In this document: in pieces, positions 17,116 to 25,739 of the stretch
Layout of the letters: the number at the start of each line of letters is the position of its first letter
Numbering within the stretch: the stretch's first letter is position 1
Notes under the pieces: model-generated
Database searches by the model: none
What the model was told of the DNA's origin: nothing
What the model saw: only the letters and a program-made list of their open reading frames with translations
Origin: Nitrobacteraceae bacterium AZCC 1564
GTDB lineage: Bacteria; Pseudomonadota; Alphaproteobacteria; Rhizobiales; Xanthobacteraceae
Assembly (NCBI GenBank): GCA_036924835.1
Contig: JBAGRR010000001.1
Span: forward strand, 434,001 to 498,000
Direction of reading: 5' to 3'
Length of the DNA: 64,000 nucleotides
Made by a program: the position numbers and the translations under genes

Positions 17116-17541
17116 TCAAGTTGGGATTTTTCGAAGTGCCGCAGCTATCGACAGACAGAATGCCAGCAATGTCACGCCTGCATTGACGGCATGAGACAAT
17201 TCCCACCGTCGTCGTAGAGCCTCCCAATTGTCAGGCATGACGGTCCAGTTCACGGTCTCTACGTTTACCGGGTACGTGAAGAAATAGAAGATCACGAGGT
17301 TTGCCAGAAGCAGGATCGCAGCCATGAGCGCAAAGAGGTTGCTCTCTACATATGCAAGCGCGAAATTGGCCAGCAGCGAAATCGGCAGCAGAAGACCCGC
17401 CATCCACCAGCCGATGTAGATCTTCTGAACGACGAAATACTCCACCTTCGGCAGGGGCATCTTGTTGGCGATTTCATAAACATGCGCACCAGGCGCGATC
17501 AACGCCAAACCCGTGAGCAGGACTGCGAAAAACCGGAGCAT
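17116..17541 (-). CDS. DUF1772-like integral membrane protein
   Basis: A 141-residue protein with four hydrophobic segments (about residues 5-22, 45-63, 72-92 and 118-135). A short loop with EIANKMPLPKVEYFVVQ follows the first, and W-rich sequence (VNWTVMPDNWEALRRRWE) precedes the last. This matches DUF1772 proteins of unknown function. I start at ATG 17541, because the longer frame adds a polar leader before the first membrane helix. It is divergent from the glyoxalase gene. Confidence 0.75.
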   Translation of the reverse strand: MLRFFAVLLTGLALIAPGAHVYEIANKMPLPKVEYFVVQKIYIGWWMAGLLLPISLLANFALAYVESNLFALMAAILLLANLVIFYFFTYPVNVETVNWTVMPDNWEALRRRWELSHAVNAGVTLLAFCLSIAAALRKIPT

Positions 17542-17675
17542 GACTCTGAACGATGAAATGAGCTCCGCGTTCCGCACGTAAACGTGTGCCACGCTTCGTA
17601 ATTTGCTGCTATTTATTGCCCCGTCATGCGGGAGCCGCCCGGAATTCTGCAAACATTCTCAAAAGGATAAGAAAC

Positions 17676-18125
17676 ATGCGTTATCTCCACACCATGCTGC
17701 GGGTTCGTAATCTCGATGTTGCCCTGAAATTTTATCACGATGCGCTGGGCCTGAAGGAAGTCCGCCGAACCGAAAGTGAAAAGGGACGCTACACCCTGGT
17801 GTTTCTGTGCGCGGCGGAAGACGAAGCCTTGTTGAAACAGGTTAAGGGACGCGGCGCGCCTCTGGTCGAATTGACCTACAACTGGGATGAAGAGACCTAC
17901 GGAGAGGATCGCTATTTTGGTCACCTCGCCTACGAGGTCGATGATATCTACGCGACCTGCGATCGCCTGATGAAGCTTGGCATCACCATCAACCGCCCGC
18001 CTCGCGATGGCCAGATGGCGTTTATTCGTTCACCCGACCTGCACTCGATCGAGCTGCTGCAGAAAGGCGACGCGCTGCCTCCGCAGGAGCCATGGTCGTC
18101 GATGCCGAACACCGGCCACTGGTGA
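17676..18125 (+). CDS. gloA: Lactoylglutathione lyase (glyoxalase I)
   Basis: A 149-residue VOC metalloenzyme that converts the hemithioacetal of methylglyoxal and glutathione to S-lactoylglutathione in the cytoplasm. All four metal ligands can be placed: His in YLHTMLRV (residue 5), Glu in ELTYNW, His in FGHLAYEV, and Glu in SIELLQK. The length suits the short Ni-type bacterial enzyme. AAGGAT precedes ATG 17676; the longer frame upstream is not needed. A strong terminator follows, so it is monocistronic. Confidence 0.95.
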   Translation: MRYLHTMLRVRNLDVALKFYHDALGLKEVRRTESEKGRYTLVFLCAAEDEALLKQVKGRGAPLVELTYNWDEETYGEDRYFGHLAYEVDDIYATCDRLMKLGITINRPPRDGQMAFIRSPDLHSIELLQKGDALPPQEPWSSMPNTGHW

Positions 18126-18177
18126 GCATTCGCCTGCATCACCGCGTGATGAGCATCGAATAAAGCCGCAGACAAAG

Positions 18178-18202
18178 AGCCCCGCAGATGCGGGGCTTTT
18201 TA
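18178..18202 (+). terminator. Terminator of gloA
   Basis: AGCCCCGC and GCGGGGCT form an 8-bp stem with a 4-nt loop, followed by a T-run. It is about 50 nt after the gloA stop. Confidence 0.92.
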
Positions 18203-18230
18203 CTTATCCGATCCGTAAGCGGTTTGAAGT

Positions 18231-18551
18231 CTATAGCCTCCTGCAATCAGCCGCGGCCTCGATAAGCTTCACCAACTTATTGCCGGCGGCTTTCAGGATG
18301 CACATCTCGATCTGCTTTCCTGCCGGCACCGGCTTCGCACAGTTGATCTGCGGATTATCGTTATGGACAGGCGTCGAGAACTTGCAGCTTGCCATGCACG
18401 AGGCTTCGTAGTTCAGCGGATTGGTCAACGAAACGCTCGCCGAGACTTCTCCAGGCAAGATCGTGCAAACAACAGGGACCGGCTCGGCGTGTACACCTAG
18501 AGCCATAGTTAGCGTCGATATCGCGGCGAGAATGAAAACCCTGCTGAACAT
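18231..18551 (-). CDS. Small secreted cysteine-rich protein, unknown
   Basis: A 106-residue protein with a clear signal peptide (MFSRVFILAA, cleavage near GVHAEP) and six cysteines in the mature part (VVCTI, YEASCMASCKF, QINCAK, EMCIL, AADCRR). Six Cys in about 84 residues suggest up to three disulfides in the periplasm. I recognise no named domain. It is convergent with gloA beyond its terminator and divergent from marC. Confidence 0.7.
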   Translation of the reverse strand: MFSRVFILAAISTLTMALGVHAEPVPVVCTILPGEVSASVSLTNPLNYEASCMASCKFSTPVHNDNPQINCAKPVPAGKQIEMCILKAAGNKLVKLIEAAADCRRL

Positions 18552-18703
18552 GTTCGTATCGAGCCTGACCGGAGAACACTGCAGACTATCAATGCCCCGA
18601 CCTCACGACGAGTGATTTCGCATCCGGACCGCCCTCACCCATCAAGCGATTGCAAATTTCCGCGATCTCTGTTGCAACTAGGTTGGACGCTGGACGAGCC
18701 CCC

Positions 18704-19363
18704 GTGAACAACATCATCAATGCATTTTTATTGGTCTATGCCGCGCTCTTTCCGATCGTGAATCCGGTTGGCAGCGCGCCGCTGTTCTTGCGCATGACGC
18801 GTGAGCGAAGCGACGCCGACCGCGCGGCTCTCGCCTATGGCGTGGCGCGATATAGTTTCTTTTTGCTGCTTGGCTCCTTGTTCATTGGCTCGCACGTCCT
18901 GGAGTTTTTTGGCATCACGCTGCCTGTGGTGCGGATCGCGGGTGGTCTCGTGGTGGCAGCATTCGGATGGCAGTTGCTTCACACACCGCAAGACACTGCG
19001 GAGGAGCGGGAAAAGAGAAATTCGCAATCCAGCCCGCAGATTGACGCGTTCTATCCGCTCACCATGCCGCTAACGGTTGGCCCTGGCTCAATCTCGGTCG
19101 CCGTCACGCTGGGCAGTCAGCGGCCTGCCGGCGCTGCGACCGATCTCACCCAATTGGCAATCCTGGGCGGTGCAGCTATCGCGGGTCTTGCCGCGATCGC
19201 GCTGACGATTTTCATCTGCTATCGCTTTGCCGATCGCGTCGTCGCGCTGCTAGGCGCACGCGGGACGGACGTCGTCATGCGGCTGTCGGCGTTCATCCTT
19301 TTTTGCATCGGCATCCAAATCATCTGGAATGGCTGTAGTGCACTGCTCGCGCGACTGGCCTGA
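18704..19363 (+). CDS. MarC family integral membrane protein
   Basis: A 219-residue protein with six hydrophobic segments, the MarC/UPF0056 fold. Signatures include FPIVNPVGSAPLFLRMT after the first helix and FYPLTMPLTVGPGSISV in the middle. MarC proteins were once linked to multiple antibiotic resistance, but that role has not held up; the function is unknown, possibly transport of small metabolites. I choose GTG 18704 as start, because the longer frame from 18650 adds a polar leader atypical of the family. Confidence 0.88.
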   Translation: MNNIINAFLLVYAALFPIVNPVGSAPLFLRMTRERSDADRAALAYGVARYSFFLLLGSLFIGSHVLEFFGITLPVVRIAGGLVVAAFGWQLLHTPQDTAEEREKRNSQSSPQIDAFYPLTMPLTVGPGSISVAVTLGSQRPAGAATDLTQLAILGGAAIAGLAAIALTIFICYRFADRVVALLGARGTDVVMRLSAFILFCIGIQIIWNGCSALLARLA

Positions 19364-19528
19364 TGGTTCCGGATCCCTGCTATTTTCGGCGCAAAATCAA
19401 ATGGTTGGAACGTTTAAGGACGAGTTCCATTTCACGGCAATCGTGCATTGAACCAAACAGCCGTTTTCGCTAGCAGTTAAAGCCTGCGGACCCTGACGAC
19501 GGACCGCACATGCCAAGGTCCGCCTTTC

Positions 19529-20404
19529 ATGCACTGCCTGAAATTGGGTTCGAGAATTGGTCTGACGTTCAGAGCGCCGCTTGCCGCGCTTATGCTTGGT
19601 GGCATGGCATCAGTAGCGTTGAACGTCGCGGCATATGCTGAACAGCCAATCATGCTGGCCAGCGCTAACAAGCCGGCATCCGATGACATCAACGCGGTTT
19701 TCAAGAACCAGCCCTGCGTTCTGACGAAAGCGCTGACACAGTTCGACGCGCCGATCGTCCGGACCGCCAAGCGGCTCAACGAACACGAGCCCGTCACGAT
19801 TGTTGCGGTGGGATCATCGTCCACGGGCGGAGCTGGCGCGAGCTCACCCGCATTCGCTTATCCAAGCAGGCTCGAACGCGAACTCCACCTGAAATATCCA
19901 GACTCGGCGATCACGGTGATCAACCGTGGCGTCAATGGCGAGGATGCCGCAGACATGATAGCGCGGCTGAATGAGGTTCTCGCCCCGAAGCCTGATCTGG
20001 TGATTTGGCAGCTCGGTACCAACACCGTTCTTCGCGACGGCAGCATCCCTGCGACAAGCGACGTCCTGCAGTCGGGCATTACCCGCATCAAGGCAACAGG
20101 TGCAGACATCTTGCTCATCGACCCGCAGTTTGCCCCCAGCGTCAACGCGAAGCCTGCGGTCCACGATATGGTTGGAATGATCGGCCTTGTGGGCAAGCAA
20201 ACCCACGTGCCGGTGTTCAGGCGTTACGTGGCCATGCGGCATTGGCACGATGACCAGGCTCTTCCATTCGACCGGTTCATTATCGCGGACGGCCTGCATA
20301 TGAACGACTGGGGCTATTCCTGCCTCGCCCGCCTGCTGGCCGATAATATCGCGACCGCCGTGGCCCGGTCCCGGACCGTGGCGGGCTTCAAAACCCAGCA
20401 GTAA
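19529..20404 (+). CDS. SGNH/GDSL hydrolase, exported
   Basis: A 291-residue protein with an N-terminal signal or membrane segment (about residues 15-37) and one SGNH hydrolase domain. Block I is AVGSSSTGG with Ser97 as probable nucleophile, block II NRGVNGEDA, block III WQLGTNT, and block V DGLHMND with the catalytic Asp-His. All four catalytic blocks are intact. It should act on esters in the periplasm, perhaps as a deacetylase or esterase; the substrate is unknown. Weak AAGG precedes the start. Confidence 0.85.
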   Translation: MHCLKLGSRIGLTFRAPLAALMLGGMASVALNVAAYAEQPIMLASANKPASDDINAVFKNQPCVLTKALTQFDAPIVRTAKRLNEHEPVTIVAVGSSSTGGAGASSPAFAYPSRLERELHLKYPDSAITVINRGVNGEDAADMIARLNEVLAPKPDLVIWQLGTNTVLRDGSIPATSDVLQSGITRIKATGADILLIDPQFAPSVNAKPAVHDMVGMIGLVGKQTHVPVFRRYVAMRHWHDDQALPFDRFIIADGLHMNDWGYSCLARLLADNIATAVARSRTVAGFKTQQ

Positions 20405-20599
20405 CGGGCGTTTAAGCGCAACCCACAGTTCACGCATGTTAAGGCTTCAGAGCGCTTGCCGCTGCCGCGAAAGGTCTTTATAGGTTGCGGCGCGTCGGCC
20501 AAATCAGTTCGCTGACTCGGACCAACGAAGTTCCAAGATCGATCCAAGCCATTGATTTTGGTATGCTAATTTACCGATCCAGGTGAAAAGGCAGAGGTT

Positions 20600-20633
20600 T
20601 TGCGCACCAGGCGCGGGCCGGCTGTAGCTTTTC
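20600..20633 (+). promoter_or_regulatory. Candidate promoter of tRNA-Glu
   Basis: TTGCGC at 20600-20605 and TGTAGC at 20623-20628 are 17 nt apart, with the tRNA 5' end 5 nt beyond. Confidence 0.4.
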
Positions 20634-20708
20634 GCTCCCTTCGTCTATCGGTTAGGACGCCACCCTTTCACGGTGGAGAGAGCGGTTCGATTCCGCTAGG
20701 GAGCGCCA
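20634..20708 (+). tRNA. tRNA-Glu (anticodon TTC)
   Basis: A 75-nt cloverleaf with encoded CCA. The acceptor GCTCCCT pairs with AGGGAGC, the anticodon loop CTTTCAC gives TTC, and the T arm is AGCGG-TTCGATT-CCGCT. The discriminator is G. Confidence 0.97.
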
Positions 20709-20943
20709 CATCACTTTTCTTCAAAGATTTCAGTTGCTTAGATGCATATTTGTGCAGTGAGATCGGCCGTCTTTGTCTGATCCGCGCCCGGTTCTGTCTG
20801 TGATCAATTTCACCCCGTGGCCGCCGGCCTCCCGCTGCTTCTCCGCGCGGCCTTGTCCGCGGCTTCGGAGCGCCTGCGTCACTGAATAGAAGGGTACGGC
20901 ACAGCCTTCGTTACAGGCGTAGCCAAAATGCCGTTGACGTGAA

Positions 20944-21437
20944 ATGCACCGGAAACACGGCGAACGCTTCATGCCTGATCATGATGATTGGAGGATGGAT
21001 GGCCGATCAGTCGCGTTTTCGACGAGCGTTATTCATCACTTCGCGCTGCGCGTCGAGGACGTCGAGGCGGGCAAGAAATGGCTCACGACCACGCTTGGCC
21101 TTCGTGTGGAGCGCGAATTTCAAATTGCGGGTAATGATTTCGTCTTCCTTTCGCCCGGAGGCGCCAAGGCCCCGGTCATCGAGCTCATCGGCGGCCCGGT
21201 GGAAAGCGAGCGTCAACTTCCCGAAAATATCCCCGACATGATGAAGCTAGCCGGATGGCACCACATTTGCCTGCAGGTCGTAATGTCGAACGATGCATAT
21301 CGGAGCTGCGGCGCCGCGGAGTCAGAATCCTCCTCGACACGACCGATGGTCTGCCCGAGATCGGCGTGGAAAAGGTTGCTTTCATCGCCGATCCATCGGG
21401 CAACCTCTACGAGTTGCTTCAACTCGCCGATGGATAG
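20944..21437 (+). pseudogene. VOC/glyoxalase-like protein broken by a frameshift
   Basis: Frame 1 encodes the first two thirds of a VOC-family protein: SVIHHFALRVEDVEAGKKWL, then APVIELIGGPV, then WHHICLQV. The rest continues in another frame with NVERCISELRRRGVRILLDT and ends FIADPSGNLYELLQLADG with a TAG at 21437. One base is missing near 21280-21290. Joined, the protein would be about 160 residues with the usual metal-ligand His and Glu positions of a methylmalonyl-CoA epimerase or glyoxalase-like fold. As written, frame 1 runs on in meaningless sequence to 21483. The start may be 20971 or 20995. Error or true mutation cannot be told apart here. Confidence 0.75.
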
Positions 21438-21479
21438 AAGCCGACAGCCTCTCATCGACCGACAAGTGCGGAGTGTCTC

Positions 21480-22103
21480 ATGATCCTCTACTACGCCCCT
21501 GGTGGCTGTAGCCTGGCTGATCACATCGCGCTGATCGAGACGGGCCTTCCCTACAAGCTCGTCAGAGTCCATCGCGGCAAGCGAACCGCGGACGGACGCG
21601 ACTTCTGGACGATCAACCCAAAAGGGTACCTGCCCGCGTTAGAACTTGATGACGGGAATGTCCTGACCGAGAACCTCGCCATTCTTGTCTATATTGCCCA
21701 TGAGGCAGGCGCGCTACTCCCCGAGGACGGCCTCGGCCGTTGGCGCGCGCTTGAAGCCACTTCCTTCATGACCACCGAATTCCACACCAACTTCAGGCCA
21801 TTCTTCCACCATGACGCGACCCAGGCGGAAAGGGACAAGGCACGACAGTTGCTGGTCAGGCATTTTGCCACGATCGCCAAGCAGCTTGGCGATAGGCCCT
21901 TCTTGGTGGGCGATCGAATGACGATCGCGGACCCATATCTCGTCGTGATGCTGATGTGGGCGAGCAACAACAAGATCGAAGTGCCGGAGCGGCTCAGCGA
22001 CTATCTCGCGCGGATGAAAACGATTCCTTCGGTCGCTAGAGCGCTTGCAGATGAGGGGCCATCTGAAACTGAACGCTTGGCGAGCGGCAGTACCAGTGTT
22101 TAG
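21480..22103 (+). CDS. Glutathione S-transferase
   Basis: A 207-residue GST with a thioredoxin-fold N-terminal domain and an all-helical C-terminal domain. The start MILYYAPGGCSLADHIALIE carries the Cys-Ser typical of beta-class bacterial GSTs. NPKGYLPALELDDG holds the cis-Pro and LTENLAIL the glutathione-contacting Glu. It conjugates or reduces electrophiles with glutathione in the cytoplasm; the substrate is unknown. It begins just after the frameshifted VOC gene, 40 nt past its stop, so the two were probably co-transcribed. Confidence 0.9.
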   Translation: MILYYAPGGCSLADHIALIETGLPYKLVRVHRGKRTADGRDFWTINPKGYLPALELDDGNVLTENLAILVYIAHEAGALLPEDGLGRWRALEATSFMTTEFHTNFRPFFHHDATQAERDKARQLLVRHFATIAKQLGDRPFLVGDRMTIADPYLVVMLMWASNNKIEVPERLSDYLARMKTIPSVARALADEGPSETERLASGSTSV

Positions 22104-22210
22104 AGCGCAATTCCTTCCATTCCGAACCATCCTCCCGCTTGATCCTTATTTGCAGACTAAGGCACAGTCTCACGACGCGTATTGTCTCGTCCGCAACACA
22201 GGAGACTCCT

Positions 22211-22987
22211 ATGGCCCGCCGGCTGATCGATATTTCCGTCCCCCTGCAAAACGATGTGCCGGCTGATCCCCCAGGCAACCACCCGAACATTCAGTACATC
22301 GATCATCAGCAGGGATTGGCGCCTATCCTGCAGTTCTTCAAAGGGCTAAAGAAAGAAGACCTTCCCGACGGCCAAGGCTGGGCCGTCGAACAGGTCAACC
22401 TCTCCACCCACAACGGCACTCATCTCGACGCCCCTTATCACTTTCATCCCACGATGAATCGCGGTGAGCGTTCCTGGACCATCGACGAGGTGCCTCTGGA
22501 ATGGTGCTTTCAGCCCGGCGTCAAACTCGATTTCCGTCACCTGCCCGATGGCTATGTCGCCACCGCAGCGGACGTTGAAAACGAATTGAAGCGCATTGGA
22601 CATACGCTGAAGCCGCTGGAGATCGTTGTCGTCAACACCAGCGCTGGCGCGAAGTATGGCCGCCAAGACTACGTCGCATCCGGGTGCGGCATGGGTTACG
22701 AAGCGACGATGTATCTGCTCGAGCGCGGCGTGAGGCTCACGGGGACCGACGGCTGGAGCTGGGACGCACCATTCATTCATACCGCAAAGAAGTATGCCGA
22801 GACTGGAGACGCGAGCCTGATCTGGGAAGGCCATAAGGCGGGCCGCCACATCGGCTATTGCCATCTCGAAAAGCTGCATAACCTGGAGCAGCTGCCCTCG
22901 ACGAGCTTCATGGTGTCGTGCTTCCCCGTCAAAATCGAGCGGGCGTCGGCCGGCTGGACACGGGCGGTCGCGATCCTGGATGACTGA
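22211..22987 (+). CDS. Cyclase family protein (kynurenine formamidase-like hydrolase)
   Basis: A 258-residue metal-dependent hydrolase of the cyclase family. The signature HNGTHLDAPYHF (about residues 67-78) supplies metal-binding His and Asp. LTGTDGWSWD and KAGRHIGYCHLEKL further along are family-conserved. Members include kynurenine formamidase (KynB) and polyketide cyclases; the long insert with W-rich sequence here is unlike compact KynB, so the substrate is open. AGGAGACTCCT immediately precedes ATG 22211, which decides the start. Confidence 0.85.
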   Translation: MARRLIDISVPLQNDVPADPPGNHPNIQYIDHQQGLAPILQFFKGLKKEDLPDGQGWAVEQVNLSTHNGTHLDAPYHFHPTMNRGERSWTIDEVPLEWCFQPGVKLDFRHLPDGYVATAADVENELKRIGHTLKPLEIVVVNTSAGAKYGRQDYVASGCGMGYEATMYLLERGVRLTGTDGWSWDAPFIHTAKKYAETGDASLIWEGHKAGRHIGYCHLEKLHNLEQLPSTSFMVSCFPVKIERASAGWTRAVAILDD

Positions 22988-23048
22988 TCAACCGGGGCAT
23001 GGTCTTACGTCTGAAGCGTTGCCGGATTAAGCTTCATCACCGTTGCCA

Positions 23049-23217
23049 CTAGTGGAGTGGATTTGACATTCGCTACCCACCCGGTCGCGAGCTCGTCAAG
23101 CGAACGTCAAATCCAAAACTCCACTAGAAACTTATACTTTCTAGTGGTCCTTTGATTCTAACATTCGCAGGAGGTGCCCGCCGAAACGGGATGCGAATGT
23201 TAGAATCGGACCACTAG
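23049..23217. repeat. REP/BIME-like paired palindrome, copy 2
   Basis: Unit A (23049-23127) has outer arms CTAGTGGAGT/ACTCCACTAG, a 3-nt AAA bulge, and an inner stem GGATTTGACATTCGC opposite GCGAACGTCAAATCC with one mismatch. A 13-nt AT-rich spacer follows. Unit B (23141-23217) has outer arms CTAGTGGTCC/GGACCACTAG, a TTT bulge, and a perfect inner stem GATTCTAACATTCGCA/TGCGAATGTTAGAATC. It ends 23 nt before the hdeD start. Confidence 0.9.
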
Positions 23218-23240
23218 CTTCGGCCAAATGGAGAACGTCG

Positions 23241-23813
23241 ATGACCATGCCCGAGGATCTCGCCCGTCTTCAGTCGCAGATGCAGGAGACAGTGAAGTCC
23301 CACTGGAAGGCCTTCCTGATCGAGGGAATTGTCCTTGTCATCCTCGGTCTTGCGGCGATCGCCATTCCTCCGCTCGCAAGCATCGCGGTCGCTATTTTCC
23401 TTGGATGGATGTTTCTGATCAGTGGCGCCGTCGGGCTGTATCTGACCCTCTCCGCGCGCGAGATGCCGGGCTTCTGGTGGTCGCTATTCTCAGCCGTGCT
23501 GGCGGTCGCCGCCGGTCTCATTCTGGTGGTTCAGCCGATAGCTGGAACGCTGACGCTGACCATCGTGGTCGGGGCATATTTCCTGGCGGAAGGTGTCGCC
23601 ACCATCATGTATGCGCTCGAACACAGAAGCAGCTTGTCCGGCCGATGGGGCTGGCTTCTGGCAGCCGGCATTCTGGATATCCTGGTCGCTGCCGTCATCG
23701 TCGCCGGCCTCCCCGGATCAGCCGCATGGGCGATCGGGCTGCTGGTGGGCATCAACCTCGTTTTTGGCGGCACATCGCTGATCGGAATGGCCCTGGCCGT
23801 GCGAGACAGCTGA
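23241..23813 (+). CDS. hdeD: HdeD family membrane protein
   Basis: A 190-residue inner-membrane protein with six hydrophobic segments arranged as three tandem helix pairs, the DUF308/HdeD architecture. E. coli HdeD contributes to acid resistance at high cell density; the molecular action is unknown and may differ here. The start MTMPEDLARLQSQM has GGAGAA about 8 nt upstream. The gene is enclosed by palindromic elements in opposite orientation, which end 23 nt upstream and begin 9 nt downstream. Confidence 0.9.
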   Translation: MTMPEDLARLQSQMQETVKSHWKAFLIEGIVLVILGLAAIAIPPLASIAVAIFLGWMFLISGAVGLYLTLSAREMPGFWWSLFSAVLAVAAGLILVVQPIAGTLTLTIVVGAYFLAEGVATIMYALEHRSSLSGRWGWLLAAGILDILVAAVIVAGLPGSAAWAIGLLVGINLVFGGTSLIGMALAVRDS

Positions 23814-23822
23814 GACATCAAC

Positions 23823-23967
23823 CTAATGGTCCGATTCTAACGTTCGCATCCCGTCCCGGCGGGCACACTGGCGAACGTTAGAAAAATTCTGGTGGAGCTT
23901 TGGATTTGACGTTCGCATCACGCATTCGCGGCAAGCAGGGTCGCGAACGTCAAATCCGGTCCACTAG
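23823..23967. repeat. REP/BIME-like paired palindrome, copy 3 (inverted, eroded)
   Basis: The same element in reverse orientation. Unit B' starts CTAATGGTCC at 23823 and keeps the inner stem CGATTCTAACGTTCGC/GCGAACGTTAGAA, but its right outer arm and the spacer are lost. Unit A' (about 23889-23967) pairs GGATTTGACGTTCGC with GCGAACGTCAAATCC and ends in CCACTAG. The bulge side and order are reversed relative to copies 2, 4 and 5. Confidence 0.85.
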
Positions 23968-23994
23968 TAGGTACGAATACGATCTGCCTATGCT

Positions 23995-24270
23995 TTAGCA
24001 GCCTCGGCAGATGCTCTTGATCTTTCGATCGAGCTCTTTGTCCTGAGCGGATTCCGTGTAGTTGCCTTCACTACCGGAAGGGACGTCGCTGGCGCGCGGC
24101 TGGCGATGACCGACTGGCGCTTCAGGGATTTTGCCCGTTTTAGACAACGACGACGGTGAATTGGCCGAACTTCCTGCTCCCGTGGTCATGCCCGGGGTGG
24201 TGTTCTGGGCAAGAGCAACCGAGATGCCGAACACCGAGAAGACAACCATGAGCGGGATGGAATTTCGCAT
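23995..24270 (-). CDS. Small exported protein, unknown
   Basis: A 91-residue protein with a signal peptide (MRNSIPLMVV, cleavage near VALAQN) and a short polar mature part rich in Ser, Gly and Pro. It ends in a helical segment DKELDRKIKSICRGC with two Cys. The mature chain looks disordered except for the C-terminus. GGAGATGTGAC precedes ATG 24270. No named family is recognised; similar small periplasmic proteins are common in Bradyrhizobium relatives. It lies between two palindromic elements. Confidence 0.75.
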   Translation of the reverse strand: MRNSIPLMVVFSVFGISVALAQNTTPGMTTGAGSSANSPSSLSKTGKIPEAPVGHRQPRASDVPSGSEGNYTESAQDKELDRKIKSICRGC

Positions 24271-24420
24271 GTCACATCTCCAGACGAAATGATTCTGACT
24301 GACTTCCCTCCAGTCTAACGAGAACGATCCGGAGTTTCCATCGTTCCGCAGTTCCGCCTGCACAATCCTGTGCCTTCCGCAGGTCCGCCATCGAACTCAG
24401 CAACGAGATACCGGCAGCCG

Positions 24421-24588
24421 CTAGTGGAGCGGATTTGACGTTCGCACCCTGCTTGCCGCAAATTCGTGATGCGAACGTCAAATCCAAAGCTCCACTAGAA
24501 TCTTATATTTGCTAGTGGTCTTTGGATTTTTAACGTTCGCAAAAGTGGCCGCCGAGACGGGATGCGAACGTTAAAATCGGACCACTAG
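24421..24588. repeat. REP/BIME-like paired palindrome, copy 4
   Basis: Unit A (24421-24498) has outer arms CTAGTGGAGC/GCTCCACTAG, an AAA bulge, and a perfect 16-bp inner stem GGATTTGACGTTCGCA/TGCGAACGTCAAATCC. Unit B (24512-24588) has TTTTAACGTTCGCA paired with TGCGAACGTTAAAA inside CTAGTGGTC/GACCACTAG. The 13-nt spacer is AT-rich. Same orientation as copy 2. Confidence 0.92.
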
Positions 24589-24675
24589 CGCGACAAAAAA
24601 GCGGAACATGACTGCGTTTTCCAGAGCTCGGTTGCCTTCGCCCTCGGGCGGCTCGGGATTAGTCATCGCCAAGAC

Positions 24676-25737
24676 CTAAGATGATGGCGGATAAAGGTGC
24701 ACATCGCCGCAGTAGTCGATGACTCTGTAATAATCGCTCTGCTCCACCTGATCAGCCGACAGGTATTGCGGGCCAATCGGCGCCTTGCCGTAGCCGCCTG
24801 GAATATCGAGGACGTAATCTGGCTGACACAGACCTGACACACGGCCACGCAAGGCGCGCATCAATTCCTGCCCCGCCTTCAACGTTGTGCGAAGATGGGC
24901 AGTGCCTGGCGCAAGATCGCCATGATGCAGATAATACGGCTTGATCCGACATTCCACGAAACCGCGCATCAATGCTTCGAGTGTTCCAGCGTCATCGTTG
25001 ACCCCCTTTAACAGCACGGACTGGCTGACCATCGGGATGCCCGCGTCAATCATGCGCGCGCAGGCTGCTCTGGCCTCAGCGGTCAGCTCGCGCGGATGGT
25101 TGGCGTGTAGGGCCACCCACGTGGTTGCCTTATCTGTTCTGAGCGAAGCAACAAGGTCGTCGGTGATCCTGCCGGGATCGGCGACGGGCACACGTGTGTG
25201 AAGACGAATGATCTTGACGTGATCAATCTCCGCGAGATCCGTCATGATCTCACTGAGCCGCCGTGCGGACAGCATCAGCGGATCGCCGCCCGTCAGAATG
25301 ACTTCCCAGATCTCCGGGTGTGTGCGGATGTAGTCCAGTGCTGCCGCATAGGAGTCAGTTGAAAGCGCGCTCTCCCTACCCGGTCCCACCATTTCGCGGC
25401 GAAAGCAAAACCGGCAATAGACCGCGCAAACATGTACCACTTTGAACAGCACCCGATCGGGATAGCGGTGGACGATTCCACCCACCGGCGAATGGGCATG
25501 ATCCCCAATTGGGTCGGCATTCTCCTGGCTCTGGATCACCAGTTCCTCGGCCGAAGGCACGTACTGGCGTGCGATCGGATCGTGAGGATCCGATCGATCG
25601 ATGAGAGCTGCGACATCCGGCGTCACCGCCACCGCATAGCGCGCGGCAACTTTCTCCAGTGCGGGCAACTTCTCCACGGTTGTTAGACCATGCGCTGCAA
25701 GCTCAGCCGGAGTGCGAAGAGTATTGGAAGATCGCAT
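24676..25737 (-). CDS. epmB: EF-P beta-lysylation protein EpmB (KamA-type radical SAM aminomutase)
   Basis: A 353-residue radical SAM, PLP-dependent lysine 2,3-aminomutase. With EpmA next door, its job should be conversion of (S)-alpha-lysine to (R)-beta-lysine for modification of elongation factor P. The iron-sulfur motif is CAVYCRFC (Cys 104, 108 and 111). The SAM-binding ILTGGDPLML and the GGYGKAPIG segment with the PLP lysine are present. It starts 2 nt after the epmA stop (TGA-CC-ATG), so the two are translationally linked. A catabolic lysine aminomutase is longer and has no such neighbours. Confidence 0.93.
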   Translation of the reverse strand: MRSSNTLRTPAELAAHGLTTVEKLPALEKVAARYAVAVTPDVAALIDRSDPHDPIARQYVPSAEELVIQSQENADPIGDHAHSPVGGIVHRYPDRVLFKVVHVCAVYCRFCFRREMVGPGRESALSTDSYAAALDYIRTHPEIWEVILTGGDPLMLSARRLSEIMTDLAEIDHVKIIRLHTRVPVADPGRITDDLVASLRTDKATTWVALHANHPRELTAEARAACARMIDAGIPMVSQSVLLKGVNDDAGTLEALMRGFVECRIKPYYLHHGDLAPGTAHLRTTLKAGQELMRALRGRVSGLCQPDYVLDIPGGYGKAPIGPQYLSADQVEQSDYYRVIDYCGDVHLYPPSS

Positions 25738-25739
25738 GG

